The notes under the pieces were generated by a model. It saw only the letters and a program-made list of their open reading frames with translations. It did no database searches and was not told where the DNA came from. DNA of 64,000 bases from Bacillus sp. E(2018) (GTDB taxonomy: Bacteria > Bacillota > Bacilli > Bacillales > Fictibacillaceae): NCBI RefSeq assembly GCF_005503015.1, contig NZ_SCOL01000001.1, positions 2,046,001 to 2,110,000 on the forward strand, given 5' to 3'. Below are positions 8,430 to 19,658 of this stretch, one piece after another (position 1 is the first letter of the stretch; each line of letters opens with the position of its first letter). A program made the position numbers and the translations under genes.

Positions 8430-8963
8430 CTAACCCTCCAAACGTATTTTCAATAGTTCTTTAGCTCGACGCATTCTTGTTTTGACCGTATTATCACTCA
8501 CTTCAGTGACTAAAGCGATCTCCTTAATAGGAAGCTCTTCATAATAAAAAAGATAGATAACTTCTCTATATTTTATTTCTAGTTGCATAATTGCATGGAT
8601 TAAATTCTCATCTACTTCTTTTTGAATGACTTCATGCTCAACGACATCCGCCTCAGTTCGATGAAAAGAAGATTCCTCGTCGGTGGTGATAACTTTATTG
8701 GTGTACCAACTTTTCAAAAAGTCCTTACAATGGTTAATGGCAATCCGCCATAGCCATGTTTTAAATTCGGATTTTCCGTTATATGTATGCAAAGCGTTAT
8801 AACACTTAACAAAGATATCTTGTGTTAAATCTTCGGCAACACTTATATGGTTCACATAGGAATAAACCAACTGCAACAAGTCTTGTCCATGATCATTCAT
8901 GGCTTCGTTTAAAATGTGCTCTTTATCTTCTGCAGAGATCACATCCACTAACATGTTTTCCAT
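8430..8963 (-). CDS. ECF-type RNA polymerase sigma factor
   Basis: 177 residues with sigma region 2 (about 25-95: LVYSYVNHISVAEDLTQDIFVKCYNAL, then FKTWLWRIAINHCKDFLK) and region 4 (about 120-172: LEIKYREVIYLFYYEELPIKEIALVTEVSDNTVKTRMRRAKELL). No anti-sigma gene with a zinc-binding motif is adjacent; the PadR and SEDS genes follow instead. It probably drives its own operon (inference). AGGGGG is 8 bases before the ATG. Confidence 0.92.
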   Translation of the reverse strand: MENMLVDVISAEDKEHILNEAMNDHGQDLLQLVYSYVNHISVAEDLTQDIFVKCYNALHTYNGKSEFKTWLWRIAINHCKDFLKSWYTNKVITTDEESSFHRTEADVVEHEVIQKEVDENLIHAIMQLEIKYREVIYLFYYEELPIKEIALVTEVSDNTVKTRMRRAKELLKIRLEG

Positions 8964-9033
8964 ACCAATTCCCCCCTCTCTTATTATTAGACGACGAACG
9001 ATGATTGCAAGTTTTTGTTAATCAAAAAAAAAA

Positions 9034-9056
9034 AACAGCATCATTATAACACTGTT
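9034..9056 (-). terminator. Weak terminator of the SMP-30 gene
   Basis: On the minus strand AACAG and CTGTT form a short stem around 13 bases, followed by about twelve T. Confidence 0.4.
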
Positions 9057-9066
9057 TGTTTCTCTA

Positions 9067-9948
9067 TTACCCTTTGAAAGAATATGCTGGAATTCCTTTA
9101 ACACCCGGTCTTACTTTAAACAATCCGCCCGCTTCTGGAAATCTTTCTAGGTTCTCTGCACTTGTATTTTTCCTAGCTGTTGTTACATACAACTCGTCCA
9201 TATTTTCTCCGCCAAACGTGCATGATGTAACATTTAATGATGGAATGGGGATAGAAGATAGCTGTTCGCCTGTTTCTGGATTCCATCGGGAAACTTGCGC
9301 ACCGCCCCAATGAGCAATCCAAAGCATACCCTCTTCATCAATCGTCATTCCATCTGGAGCACCTACTCCTTCAGGAAAAGAAATCACGTCTGTTGCATTT
9401 TGAATATGACCCGTTTGAAGATCATATTGGAATCTCGTTACTTTTTTCGTTGGTGTATCAATTAGATACATATATGATTGATCAGGCGACCACGCCAAAC
9501 CATTTGAAATCGTTAAATGTTCTCGCTTCTTTTCTACATGAAGATCGTGATCTAAACAATAGAGAGAGCCTTTTTTAGCTTCTTCACTCAAACTCATCGT
9601 TCCTGCCCAAAACCTACCGAACGGATCACACTTCCCATCATTAAAACGATTCTCAGGAAGTTCATGTTCAGGGTCCACTACAGGCGCAAGTTCTTCCGTA
9701 TTAAGATCTAAAAAATAAAATCCTTTCTGAAGAGCTACGACTAAACCGCCTGACTCTCTTGGCACAACCGTTCCTACCATTTGATCTAGTTGAATCTCTT
9801 TATTTTGGTGAGAACGTGGATCGTAGATGTTTACCTTTTTATCTAAAATGCTAACCCAATACAAGACGCTTTGTTCGGAGTCCCAGCAAGGTCCTTCACC
9901 TAAAGATGCTTTTGCAGGTAGAACTAATTCTGCTTCACTATTAAACAT
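9067..9948 (-). CDS. SMP-30/gluconolactonase-family lactonase
   Basis: A 293-residue six-bladed propeller of the SMP-30/LRE family. The first blade has LGEGPCWDSEQSVLYWVSI with the Glu metal ligand (about residue 18), followed by ENRFNDGKCDPFGRFWAGTM (metal-site Asn near 101), SNGLAWSPD (near 147) and GAPDGMTIDEEGMLWIAHWGG (metal-site Asp near 199). Such enzymes hydrolyse sugar lactones to aldonic acids, often with calcium or zinc. GGAGG lies 8 bases before the ATG. Single gene; no sugar dehydrogenase is adjacent, so its physiological lactone is unknown. Confidence 0.85.
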   Translation of the reverse strand: MFNSEAELVLPAKASLGEGPCWDSEQSVLYWVSILDKKVNIYDPRSHQNKEIQLDQMVGTVVPRESGGLVVALQKGFYFLDLNTEELAPVVDPEHELPENRFNDGKCDPFGRFWAGTMSLSEEAKKGSLYCLDHDLHVEKKREHLTISNGLAWSPDQSYMYLIDTPTKKVTRFQYDLQTGHIQNATDVISFPEGVGAPDGMTIDEEGMLWIAHWGGAQVSRWNPETGEQLSSIPIPSLNVTSCTFGGENMDELYVTTARKNTSAENLERFPEAGGLFKVRPGVKGIPAYSFKG

Positions 9949-10153
9949 GATCTATTCCTCCCTAATCTAGGATGTATGTATTACTTTTTAGATAACTTTG
10001 TTGCATTAAGTATATCATGAAGTATTTATTCATCGGAGAGTTGTATGTTTGCTTCTCTTTTAGCCCTTATATCGTATATTTCTCGTAATTCTTTGAATGA
10101 ATAAATAATATCAGACCTTTTTCTTCATATCCTTACATTCTACCAACCTAAAA

Positions 10154-10183
10154 AAAGTGACGGATCACCATCCCCGTCACTTT
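10154..10183 (-). terminator. Terminator of the chemoreceptor gene
   Basis: Perfect 10-bp stem AAAGTGACGG / CCGTCACTTT; on the minus strand it is followed by TTT and more T within a T-rich run. Confidence 0.75.
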
Positions 10184-10189
10184 CCTTAA

Positions 10190-11986
10190 TTATGCTGATT
10201 CTTTTCCTTCACTCACACGCTTATACTGACTTTCCTGAGTTAGTTGATAGGACAAACTCGATAACGTCGCTCCAACGAGATACGCCTGTTTGATCTTTTC
10301 ATTTTGTTTAACAGAAGTTACAGACATCTCTTCTGAACTTGCTAAAGTTTCTTGAGAAATGCTTGAAAATTGAATAGCAGCTGTTTCAATCTCAGGCAAT
10401 GCCACTCTTAACTGTTGCAGAGCTACACTCATCTCACTCATTCGCTCATTGTTGTCTACTACTGAATTCATTAAAAATTGGATAAATCCAGTTGTATCCT
10501 TCACTTTTTGCACATGTGATAGATTTGCTTCTCCAAGAAGGCTTGACTCCTCTATTGCTTGTAAGGCTGTTTGGTTCATTTGGTTTACTGTCGCAATGAT
10601 ATCTGCCGCCGCTTTACTCGATTGGTCTGCTAATTTTCCTACCTCATCAGCAACTACGGCAAAACCTCTTCCGGCCTCTCCTGCTCTCGCCGCTTCAATT
10701 CGAGCGTTTAAAGCTAGCAGTTTGGTTTGTTCGGAAATCTCTTTAATCGTTGAGATGACATTCTGAGAGTGGCTCGAGTATGTGCCCATCTCATCAATGA
10801 TTTTGTTTAGTTGGACGAAACGCTCATGATTATCATGAATCTCCCCAACTAACTGCTCTACTTTTTCTTGACCAGAAACAGCATTATGATTCATAGATGA
10901 AAACTCACCCATCACAGTCATCACTGTTTTGTTCAATTCATTCACTTTTTCTTGCATATCTGTGAATAGTCGCACACTGTGCTCTGAACTTATCGCCGTT
11001 TCTTTTGCCCCAGTCATCACATTCTCTATCTTTCTTACAAGTTGTTCATTATATTGGTTTGCCTCACTGTATGTATGTTCAAGTTTATTGCCTTGAGCAG
11101 TTAGTTCCCCTGAAATTTGTTGGATCTGATCATGTATATTTCTAATAAACAACATCATCTGGTTAAAGCTATCAATGAGTCTCTGAATTTCAATATGTCT
11201 AGAACGATAATCGACATTATGTTCAAAATCGCCTTTTTGAACACGTTTCATAACTTGGTTAAGTGCAGTTAATGGAGAAGTAATGCTTCTGATAACAAAA
11301 ATAATTACTAATGTAGTTAGAAGAATACTAATGATTACAGCAACAGTTATAAAGTTTCTGAGTTCATAAACGGGTTGCATGTAACTTTCTGTTTCCACAG
11401 CTATCACATAGATTCCATTCAGCTCTTGAATCTGTTTCATTGCTAGTGTATATGGCTTGTCTTGAATATGCGTGTGCAGAACACCATTTTCTAGTTCGCT
11501 GATTTTCTTCATACTGCCCGAGGATAAAGCAACTGTCTCTTTACCACTCGTCTTATACGGAATCATTGTGTCATTTTGTAATAAGAAAATAGTTGCTTTT
11601 ATATCATCTTGCTGAAGGCCTACATACTGTGAATTGATACTTTCAGCCACCCGCTTATTAAACATTTCTTCATCTCTTATAAAACTAAATTTTAGATTTT
11701 TTGCAATATCATATGTAGTTTCTGTTTCACGTTCTAAACGATTTTCAATGATTGTTCTAGTTGTATCTGATGCTTTGTTATAGCTAAATACTCCTACGAT
11801 GGAAATTGTTAAAACAAACAGTGAGAGCATCATTAATAATAATTTTGTCTGCAGGTTCAGTTTAAACTTAATTTGTCTGGGAAATTTATATTGATTTTTA
11901 ATCCTTATCTTCTTAAATCCATTTATTGTCTTAAAAACTGTTATCCTCTTCATCTGCGCCATGCACTGTTGTATGACCTTCTTCAA
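10190..11986 (-). CDS. Methyl-accepting chemotaxis protein
   Basis: 598 residues from a TTG at 11986, preferred because AGGGG is 8 bases upstream; a GTG at 11995 overlaps that site. A basic N-terminal tail of about 48 residues precedes TM1 (about 49-69), a roughly 140-residue extracytoplasmic sensor region, TM2 (about 210-230), a HAMP domain (about 231-285) and a signalling domain. The signalling tip reads [21 protein letters not shown] then [15 protein letters not shown], the conserved CheA/CheW contact. It senses an outside ligand and controls CheA; no other chemotaxis gene is nearby. Confidence 0.93.
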   Translation of the reverse strand: MKKVIQQCMAQMKRITVFKTINGFKKIRIKNQYKFPRQIKFKLNLQTKLLLMMLSLFVLTISIVGVFSYNKASDTTRTIIENRLERETETTYDIAKNLKFSFIRDEEMFNKRVAESINSQYVGLQQDDIKATIFLLQNDTMIPYKTSGKETVALSSGSMKKISELENGVLHTHIQDKPYTLAMKQIQELNGIYVIAVETESYMQPVYELRNFITVAVIISILLTTLVIIFVIRSITSPLTALNQVMKRVQKGDFEHNVDYRSRHIEIQRLIDSFNQMMLFIRNIHDQIQQISGELTAQGNKLEHTYSEANQYNEQLVRKIENVMTGAKETAISSEHSVRLFTDMQEKVNELNKTVMTVMGEFSSMNHNAVSGQEKVEQLVGEIHDNHERFVQLNKIIDEMGTYSSHSQNVISTIKEISEQTKLLALNARIEAARAGEAGRGFAVVADEVGKLADQSSKAAADIIATVNQMNQTALQAIEESSLLGEANLSHVQKVKDTTGFIQFLMNSVVDNNERMSEMSVALQQLRVALPEIETAAIQFSSISQETLASSEEMSVTSVKQNEKIKQAYLVGATLSSLSYQLTQESQYKRVSEGKESA

Positions 11987-12074
11987 ACTTGCCACCCCTT
12001 TTGTCTATGTATAGAAATTATGACAATATTTACTAAGGAATGGTGTTAAAGTTTGGTAAAGACTTTGTAAAGGT

Positions 12075-12542
12075 CTAAAGACTCATACGAAATATTAATT
12101 CTATGCCATATTCCCCATTATAGCTTTCGCCTTTATGAAGGAATTCCGCTTTTCTATAGAGAGATATAGCAGCATCGTTCGTTTCATGCACGGTCAGTAT
12201 AATTTCATTTTTACCTTTATAATGCTGCCTCACGATATTTGGTAGTAGTCTCAAAGAATTCAGTGCAAACCCTCTTTTCTGAAACCTAGCATCAATTGAA
12301 AATGATTTTAATAGGATCGCCTTTCTATTAGTTGTATAAATATTACCTATCTCATCAGTATATAAAGCAAACCAACCTACAAGTTGTTGATCGAAATAAA
12401 TAACAAAAGGCTGATTAAAAGCATCAGATTGAAACGTTTCAAGTACCTCATAAGGCATAGACGTAAATAATGATTGTTCTGGTGGTAAACAGTAGTCCAT
12501 TGACGCCTGAAAATCCTTGCTTTCATACATTCTGATTTTCAC
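12075..12542 (-). CDS. GNAT-family N-acetyltransferase
   Basis: 155 residues with a GNAT layout: MKIRMYESKDF, strand FVIYFDQQLVGWFALY (about 47-62), acetyl-CoA region SFSIDARFQKRGFALNSLRLL (RFQKRGFA near 87-94) and VHETNDAAISLYRKAEF (about 119-135). Starts at GTG 12542 with GGAGG 7 bases upstream. Substrate unknown. Transcribed divergently from the secreted protein gene at 12637. Confidence 0.85.
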   Translation of the reverse strand: MKIRMYESKDFQASMDYCLPPEQSLFTSMPYEVLETFQSDAFNQPFVIYFDQQLVGWFALYTDEIGNIYTTNRKAILLKSFSIDARFQKRGFALNSLRLLPNIVRQHYKGKNEIILTVHETNDAAISLYRKAEFLHKGESYNGEYGIELIFRMSL

Positions 12543-12636
12543 AAATCTGCCTCCATTCTTAGTGATGATTTAAACAAGGAATTCACCTTCAAATAAAGAA
12601 TACACTGTTATGTAGTGAATGAGGGGAACGGTGAGG

Positions 12637-13068
12637 ATGAAAAAGAAGCTTATTTTAGCTGCTGTTTTATTGATAGGATTTGTTTCCGTACTAACACTCT
12701 TCTTTAAAGATTCAGCTCCAACTTTAAGCACGAAGCAATTAACACATGACGACATCAATTATTCTGGGGAAAATGACTACTGGCGAGCCGCGTTCTCTGT
12801 AGATAAGACAAATTCACTAAAGCTCACACATATTGACGATAAAAACAATCTGCCGAAGAAGCTGACATTCACGCTCAGTACGGCATATGGTCAAGAAAAA
12901 AGGCAAACAGAGATTGGTGAATACACCTTTGCTATGAACCAATTTCCTAACCAAATAACCGTAACTTTTGATGGGGAGATTAACAGGCTAAAAGAAAACA
13001 AAAAACTCGTATTAAAGATTACCGGCAAAGATCATTATCAATTTTTTAACCTTTACAAAGAAGAATAG
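12637..13068 (+). CDS. Hypothetical secreted or membrane-anchored protein
   Basis: 143 residues from the ATG at 12637, with GAGGGG 10 bases upstream. The start MKKKLILAAVLLIGFVSVL is a signal peptide or N-terminal anchor with no lipobox. The rest is hydrophilic, with beta-like alternating segments (LPKKLTFTLSTAY, QITVTFDGEI, KLVLKITGKD). No family recognised. It ends 1 base from the stop of a convergent 43-codon gene. Confidence 0.65.
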   Translation: MKKKLILAAVLLIGFVSVLTLFFKDSAPTLSTKQLTHDDINYSGENDYWRAAFSVDKTNSLKLTHIDDKNNLPKKLTFTLSTAYGQEKRQTEIGEYTFAMNQFPNQITVTFDGEINRLKENKKLVLKITGKDHYQFFNLYKEE

Positions 13069-13069
13069 G

Positions 13070-13201
13070 TTACTTATCCTTTATCTCTTCTAAAAGGGAG
13101 ATGATTTTTTCATTTTGTAAGATAAGCGTCTCATTTTGCTTTCGGAATTTACCAGCGTCAAACATAAACACGATTAATATGATAAATATAAAAAACTCCA
13201 T
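13070..13201 (-). CDS. 43-residue single-span membrane peptide
   Basis: A small ORF with one N-terminal transmembrane helix (MEFFIFIILIVFMF) followed by a charged heptad-like tail (QNETLILQNEKIISLLEEIKD), predicted to be a short coiled coil. GAGGTGA precedes the ATG by about 9 bases. Codon use and the membrane-plus-coil layout look like a real gene. It converges on the secreted protein gene with a 1-base gap. Function unknown. Confidence 0.6.
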   Translation of the reverse strand: MEFFIFIILIVFMFDAGKFRKQNETLILQNEKIISLLEEIKDK

Positions 13202-13281
13202 AAATTTTAGTCACCTCTTTGTATGAAATACCTAAATATTAACATAAATATGTAATCTTTTTTTATAGGGAGAATTAAAAA

Positions 13282-13890
13282 ATGACGGATCAGACTTTAT
13301 TTACAAAGCCACCTACTTTAGAAAGTAACGATATTAAACTCATTCCTTTAGAATTTGAACACTCAATGTCTCTATTTCAAATTAATCACTCGGACCATTG
13401 GGCTTATATGTTAAGTACAATCAACACCCAACAGGAAATGGATGACTGGGTCAGTAATGCGATAAAGCTTCGAGAAGAAGGATTTGCTCTACCTTTTGCT
13501 ACTGTAAACAAGAAAAACGGGAAAATTGTAGGTACTACTCGTCTTTACGAAATAAATCCTACTCAACGATCGTGCGAGCTAGGCTCCACTTGGTACGGAA
13601 AAGATTATCAGCGTACATTCGTAAACGCTGCATGCAAGGAACTGCTTCTCACGTTCTGCTTTGAAACTTTAGATTTTATTCGTGTGCAATTTAAATCTGA
13701 CGAGCGAAATGAGCGCTCGCAAAAAGCAATTGAACGATTAGGTGCTGTGAAAGAGGGACTCATTAGGAACGAACGCATTCTCTCAAATGGCTATATTCGC
13801 AATGCCGTTTTGTATTCCATTACAAAAGAAGATTGGAAAACAGTAAAAAAAGGTTTTATTGAGAGAGAAAATCGATATATATCTACTTAG
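13282..13890 (+). CDS. RimJ/RimL-type GNAT acetyltransferase
   Basis: 202 residues of the GNAT type that acetylates protein N-termini or small amines. Visible: ESNDIKLIPLEFEH (substrate strand), IVGTTRLYEINPTQRSCELGSTWYGKDYQRTFVNAACKELL (split here: GSTWYGKDYQRT near 102-113 is the acetyl-CoA loop), then FKSDERNERSQKAIERLGAVKEG (about 138-160), typical of RimJ-like enzymes. GGGAG precedes the ATG. A single-gene unit. Confidence 0.88.
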   Translation: MTDQTLFTKPPTLESNDIKLIPLEFEHSMSLFQINHSDHWAYMLSTINTQQEMDDWVSNAIKLREEGFALPFATVNKKNGKIVGTTRLYEINPTQRSCELGSTWYGKDYQRTFVNAACKELLLTFCFETLDFIRVQFKSDERNERSQKAIERLGAVKEGLIRNERILSNGYIRNAVLYSITKEDWKTVKKGFIERENRYIST

Positions 13891-13896
13891 TAAAAA

Positions 13897-14922
13897 TCAA
13901 AGATTGTTTTTGTTTAAGCTAGCTTTTAGTAAGTCAGTAAGTGAATCACCTCTTCCCCTATACCAAGTAAGGTGCTCATTCAGACGTTCAGGTTCAAATT
14001 CTAAAATGTGTATCGTTCTGTTTACAAAATTCCAATTCAAACAGCCCGAAAGCCATAATAATGAAGATAGTCTTTCTTTTTCAAATCGTAGAACATCTCT
14101 ATCTATTTGATACCCCTTCAAAAATTCTGCTGCCACCTCAGAAGACATTTCTCGAGAATGGATGCCATTCGTTCTCGAGTACCACTTAATTAACCATGCT
14201 AATCCTTCCATTCGATCTGTATATCCAATAGACTCAAAATCAACAAATCCTTTAACTCTTACTTCGGCATCCCAAAGCACATTGAGCGGATTTAAATCTG
14301 AATGAACAATAAAATCCAATTCTCTGGTTTTTGCGTTCTCCAAATGAAATTTACACATTTCTAAATAGTGTTTCATTTGAAGTGAATGGTGTATCGACAT
14401 TTCAACGTTAAATAATTTATTATTGAGCTGGTCATAAAATGAAGTATAGCCAACGGTATGGGACCTCTTACTAAAAATATCTGATGTGTATTGACTAGCT
14501 ATCTCCTGAAATTCTCGAGCAGCTCGTCCGAATTTTTCTGCACTTATACCAACATAACTTGTAATGTGATGACCCTCTATCCAGTCAAAAAGGACAAATC
14601 GATATATGATATGCTCAATCTCTACAGTCGTGAACAATTCTCCATCTACTGTTGTTCATAACTTCATAAATGGTACTTCGTGCTTATTAAGGAATAGACA
14701 AAAATTTAATTGTTCTAATAAAACTTCATCAGGAAGCTCACCAAATCCCTGGTTGGGTGAACGATCATTCGGAAGAAAGCGAGCAGAAAACAATCTGCCA
14801 TTAATCCGAACTTTATAATGAAGATCTTTGTGCCAACTCGTTTTGTGCAGTTCTTCTTCTATGGTTATTCTATCAATTCGATTAAAATATTTTAGTAAAA
14901 TCTTTGTTAAAGTTGTTTTCAA
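13897..14922 (-). pseudogene. Aminoglycoside-phosphotransferase-fold kinase, broken by in-frame TGA
   Basis: Two ORFs in the same frame (14922-14656, 88 residues; then 14637-13897, 246 residues) are separated only by a TGA at 14658-14656 and six further codons. Joined, they make one kinase of about 341 residues. N-lobe start SWHKDLHYKVRINGRLFSARFL; hinge-like RFVLFDWIEG; catalytic loop DFIVHSDLNPLNVLW (a SDLNPLN variant of HGDLHPGN); metal Asp in VKGFVDFES. Frame is kept across the stop, which points to a recent nonsense change or a base error. A TTG at 14637 could restart translation but would lack part of the N-lobe. Confidence 0.75.
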
Positions 14923-15074
14923 TTAGATTTTCTCCTTAAATCATTTTTATGACCTATACCATGATTATTATTTTAAGCGTTTACTTCGTAAATTTATAAG
15001 ATTTTCCTCTTTCTTTTTACCTCTCACACCAGTTATTGTAAAGAAAGAGAATATAGCGGAATGAGGTTAAATTC

Positions 15075-16355
15075 ATGATTAATGAAAACATATATAAACT
15101 TCTTGAAAAAGAACTCGTTGTTGCACTTGGGTGCACAGAACCAGTTGCAATCGCCCTAGCATCAGCTACTGCTAAAAAATATATAAGAGAACCCATAACA
15201 TCGATCTCAGTCAAAGCGAGCGGCAATGTAATCAAGAACGCTTTATCTGTTGGAATTCCCGGTATGAATCACACAGGTATCGACTTTACAGCAGCTCTTG
15301 GTTTAATTGCAGGAGATCCCTCAAAAGGTCTTCAAGTTCTTGAAGGTGTTACGGTTAATGAGGAAGAAAAAGCGATTGGATTCGTTCAGAGTGGGATGGT
15401 TTCGGTTGCAACTGCAGATGGTCCTGAAAAGTTATTTATAGAAGTCGAAGTAAAAAATTCATCAGAGGAAGCGATCGTTGTGATCTCTGGCGACCATACA
15501 AACATAAGCTTTGTCTCTCAAAACGGGAAAGTGCTAGTAGATCAATCAACACCGAGTTCATCCTCCAGTTCTAAAGAAGCTATTCATCCTAAGTTAACGA
15601 TTGAAGACCTATATATGTTCATTACTGAAGTTCCACTTCATCGATTGGATCTTGTTAAACGAAGTGTCGAATTGAATTCTGCAATCTGTAAAGAAGGCCT
15701 TTCAAATGACTATGGTTTAAGAGTCGGTAAAACGTTATACGACCAAACAAAAAAGGGTATTCTTTCAGATGACTTAGCTACGTATAGTATGGCGTTATCT
15801 GCTGCAGGATCTGACGCACGAATGGCTGGCTCGACTATGCCGGTAATGGCGAACTCTGGCAGCGGAAATCAAGGAATCGCGGTTACGATGCCTGTTGTGG
15901 CGGCTGCAGAAAAACTAGGTGTAACTGAAGAAAAGATGTTACGAGCCGTGACATTGAGCCACCTTCTATCGATTCATATGAAATCAAAATTCGGCCGATT
16001 GTCTGCACTTTGCGGTGTGACCGTCGCGGGTGCGAGTGCATCTGCAGCTATCACCTACTTGCTTGATGACAATTTAGAAAAAATGAAAGCTGCTATACAG
16101 AATACTCTAGGCAACGTTAGTGGAATGGTATGTGACGGAGCAAAAGCCGGATGTGCCATGAAAGTGGCGACATGTTCAAGTGCAGCTGTTCAATCTGCGG
16201 TATTAGCATCGAACGGATTGTGTATTCCTTCGACAAACGGATTTATTGAAGAAGATGTGGAAAAGACGATTGAGAATTTCTGCAGATTAGGCGCTGAGAC
16301 ATCAAGTATGACTGATTCTGTACTTCTGGATATGATGGTGAATAAACAACGTTAA
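15075..16355 (+). CDS. L-cysteine desulfidase / serine dehydratase alpha-like (UPF0597)
   Basis: 426 residues, full length for the UPF0597 family, to which E. coli CyuA belongs; it is an iron-sulfur enzyme making pyruvate, sulfide and ammonia from L-cysteine. Candidate cluster cysteines: ALGCTEPVA (Cys20), then MVCDGAKAGCAMKVATCSS in the C-terminal third. Other family features are GSGNQGIAVTMPVVAAAE and SFTMTDS-like SSMTDSVLLDMM at the end. A single gene with its own terminator. Desulfidase versus serine dehydratase cannot be decided from sequence alone. Confidence 0.88.
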   Translation: MINENIYKLLEKELVVALGCTEPVAIALASATAKKYIREPITSISVKASGNVIKNALSVGIPGMNHTGIDFTAALGLIAGDPSKGLQVLEGVTVNEEEKAIGFVQSGMVSVATADGPEKLFIEVEVKNSSEEAIVVISGDHTNISFVSQNGKVLVDQSTPSSSSSSKEAIHPKLTIEDLYMFITEVPLHRLDLVKRSVELNSAICKEGLSNDYGLRVGKTLYDQTKKGILSDDLATYSMALSAAGSDARMAGSTMPVMANSGSGNQGIAVTMPVVAAAEKLGVTEEKMLRAVTLSHLLSIHMKSKFGRLSALCGVTVAGASASAAITYLLDDNLEKMKAAIQNTLGNVSGMVCDGAKAGCAMKVATCSSAAVQSAVLASNGLCIPSTNGFIEEDVEKTIENFCRLGAETSSMTDSVLLDMMVNKQR

Positions 16356-16383
16356 GCTCAGAAATGAATGCGCATATAATTGA

Positions 16384-16411
16384 AAAGAGCTGATCATCAT
16401 ATCAGCTCTTT
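16384..16411. terminator. Bidirectional terminator
   Basis: Perfect stem AAAGAGCTGA / TCAGCTCTTT between the convergent desulfidase and efflux genes. Confidence 0.85.
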
Positions 16412-16416
16412 GTTAT

Positions 16417-18173
<1,757 letters not shown>

Positions 18174-18222
18174 GAGTTGCACTTTCAATTATATAAATAC
18201 TACCACTGAGTTATAACTACTC

Positions 18223-18297
18223 ATTATACATCTGTCATATGACCACTTAGTCACGATTACCATTAGTTAGTATACTTGGGTAATGACCACTCAGTCA
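18223..18297 (-). promoter_or_regulatory. Efflux-gene promoter with two TetR-type operator dyads
   Basis: The minus-strand -10 TATAAT is at 18228-18223. Two near-identical dyads, TGACCACTTAGTCA (18240-18253) and TGACCACTCAGTCA (18284-18297), lie 44 bp apart centre to centre, one across the spacer/-35 and one upstream. TGAC-N6-GTCA palindromes are typical of TetR-family repressors of efflux pumps. A good -35 hexamer is not obvious. Confidence 0.6.
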
Positions 18298-18380
18298 AAT
18301 AAAATATTTCAAACTTTTATTCTTGCTAATTGTGTTAAAATTATCCATATAAATATTCAAACAGAGGGGTTTAAACCTAC

Positions 18381-19184
18381 GTGGAGCACAAGCAAATTAT
18401 AGGCGAGGGTAGTACTGCTCAGGTCATTATCTTTTCTCCTAACGAAGTTGTTAAGCTTTTTCATGGTCACATATCTGCAGATTTTGTTGAGCATGAGTAT
18501 AAGATCAATAAAATGATCAACCAATTAGGGATTTCTGTTCCTGAGGTTAAGTGGAGCAAACCGATTTCTGGAAAAAGAGCGCTGATATATAAAAGGGTTG
18601 AGGGTACCACGTTAACGAGTTTGTTAGAATCTGAACCTAGAAAAGCATTTCAGCACTTGAGGAGGATGGCGACTCTTCAACCAAGTGTTCATGAAAAGAA
18701 ACTACCTACTCTTCCCTCACAATTTGATGTGTTGAAACAAAAGATTATTTCAGTAAAAGAACTTACTCAAGATCAAAAGAAAAGAATTCTTGAAGAGTTA
18801 GAAAAGCTGCCTAAAGGCAAATCTCTGTGTCACGGTGATTTTCATCCTGACAATATTTTAATCTCAAAGGATAATGCTGTAATCATTGACTGGGTTGATG
18901 CTACATGTGGCAATCGTATGGCAGACTTAGCTCGAACCCTCCTTATCTTGCGTTACGGTGGATTGCAAGATCGCACATCTTTTCTAAATTTTAGAACTAC
19001 TTTATATGTACGAAAACTTTTAGCTATGTATTATAGAAAAAGTTATACTAGACGTTACCAGTTCTCCTTAAAAACGTTAGAGAGTTGGATGATTCCGATA
19101 GCGGCAGCACGATTAAGTGAAAATCTTCCTGATATCGAGAAAAAGTTATTGTTATCAATTATTAATAAAGGAAAAAAGGTATGA
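18381..19184 (+). CDS. Aminoglycoside-phosphotransferase-fold kinase
   Basis: 267 residues from a GTG start. Kinase-like order: glycine loop IGEGSTAQVIIF (about 7-18), Lys in EVVKLF (near 24), hinge IYKRVEGTTL (about 71-80), catalytic loop LCHGDFHPDNILI (about 151-163) and metal Asp in AVIIDWVDA (about 171-179). The fold phosphorylates antibiotics or small metabolites; the substrate is not shown. GAGGGG lies about 11 bases before the start. Short intergenic hairpins before the next gene are absent. Confidence 0.85.
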   Translation: MEHKQIIGEGSTAQVIIFSPNEVVKLFHGHISADFVEHEYKINKMINQLGISVPEVKWSKPISGKRALIYKRVEGTTLTSLLESEPRKAFQHLRRMATLQPSVHEKKLPTLPSQFDVLKQKIISVKELTQDQKKRILEELEKLPKGKSLCHGDFHPDNILISKDNAVIIDWVDATCGNRMADLARTLLILRYGGLQDRTSFLNFRTTLYVRKLLAMYYRKSYTRRYQFSLKTLESWMIPIAAARLSENLPDIEKKLLLSIINKGKKV

Positions 19185-19266
19185 ATAAGTAATTCAACGT
19201 TATGAAACCTCTGCCTCACTAAAAACGTTGTTAGTAGATAACAAATGAAGTAAAGGAGAATTACAT

Positions 19267-19656
19267 ATGATATATGAAATGACAGTTCAAGTTCGTGTAT
19301 CGAACATGGAAGATGGTCAAAAGTATTATGAAACTCTGTTGAATCGTCAGCCCGACTTCACTCCACATGATGGATTTGCAGAATGGGAGTTGCTTCCTAA
19401 CTGCTGGCTGCAAGTTGCCGAGGGAGACCCAGCTGTCGGTAACGGACCTCTTCGTCTAGGAGTAGTCGATATCGATGCTGAGAAAAAAAGATTGATTGAT
19501 GTTTTACATGTGGAAGAGTTTGAAATTTTTGAACGTGTTGAAGTTCCTGTTAGATGGGCTACGTTTTCCGATCCTTGGGGAAACCGCTTAGGCTTGTTTG
19601 AATATAAGGATTCAGAAGCCATGAACGAAAAGCTTCGACAGGTAGTTAGGAGATAG
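19267..19656 (+). CDS. VOC (glyoxalase/dioxygenase fold) protein
   Basis: 129 residues covering one VOC module pair: MTVQVRVSNMEDGQKYYETLLNR, then WELLPNCWLQVAEGD, and VRWATFSDPWGNRLGLFEYKD near the end. Such proteins include glyoxalases, fosfomycin/bleomycin resistance proteins and many of unknown role; metal ligands are not clear. AAAGGAG lies before the ATG. First of three closely spaced genes (next start 3 bases after its stop). Confidence 0.85.
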   Translation: MIYEMTVQVRVSNMEDGQKYYETLLNRQPDFTPHDGFAEWELLPNCWLQVAEGDPAVGNGPLRLGVVDIDAEKKRLIDVLHVEEFEIFERVEVPVRWATFSDPWGNRLGLFEYKDSEAMNEKLRQVVRR

Positions 19657-19658
19657 TT

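Noticed and set aside
14656..14658. Selenocysteine codon
   Set aside because: The TGA is not at a catalytic Cys position of this kinase fold, and no suitable downstream hairpin stands out; a nonsense change is simpler.
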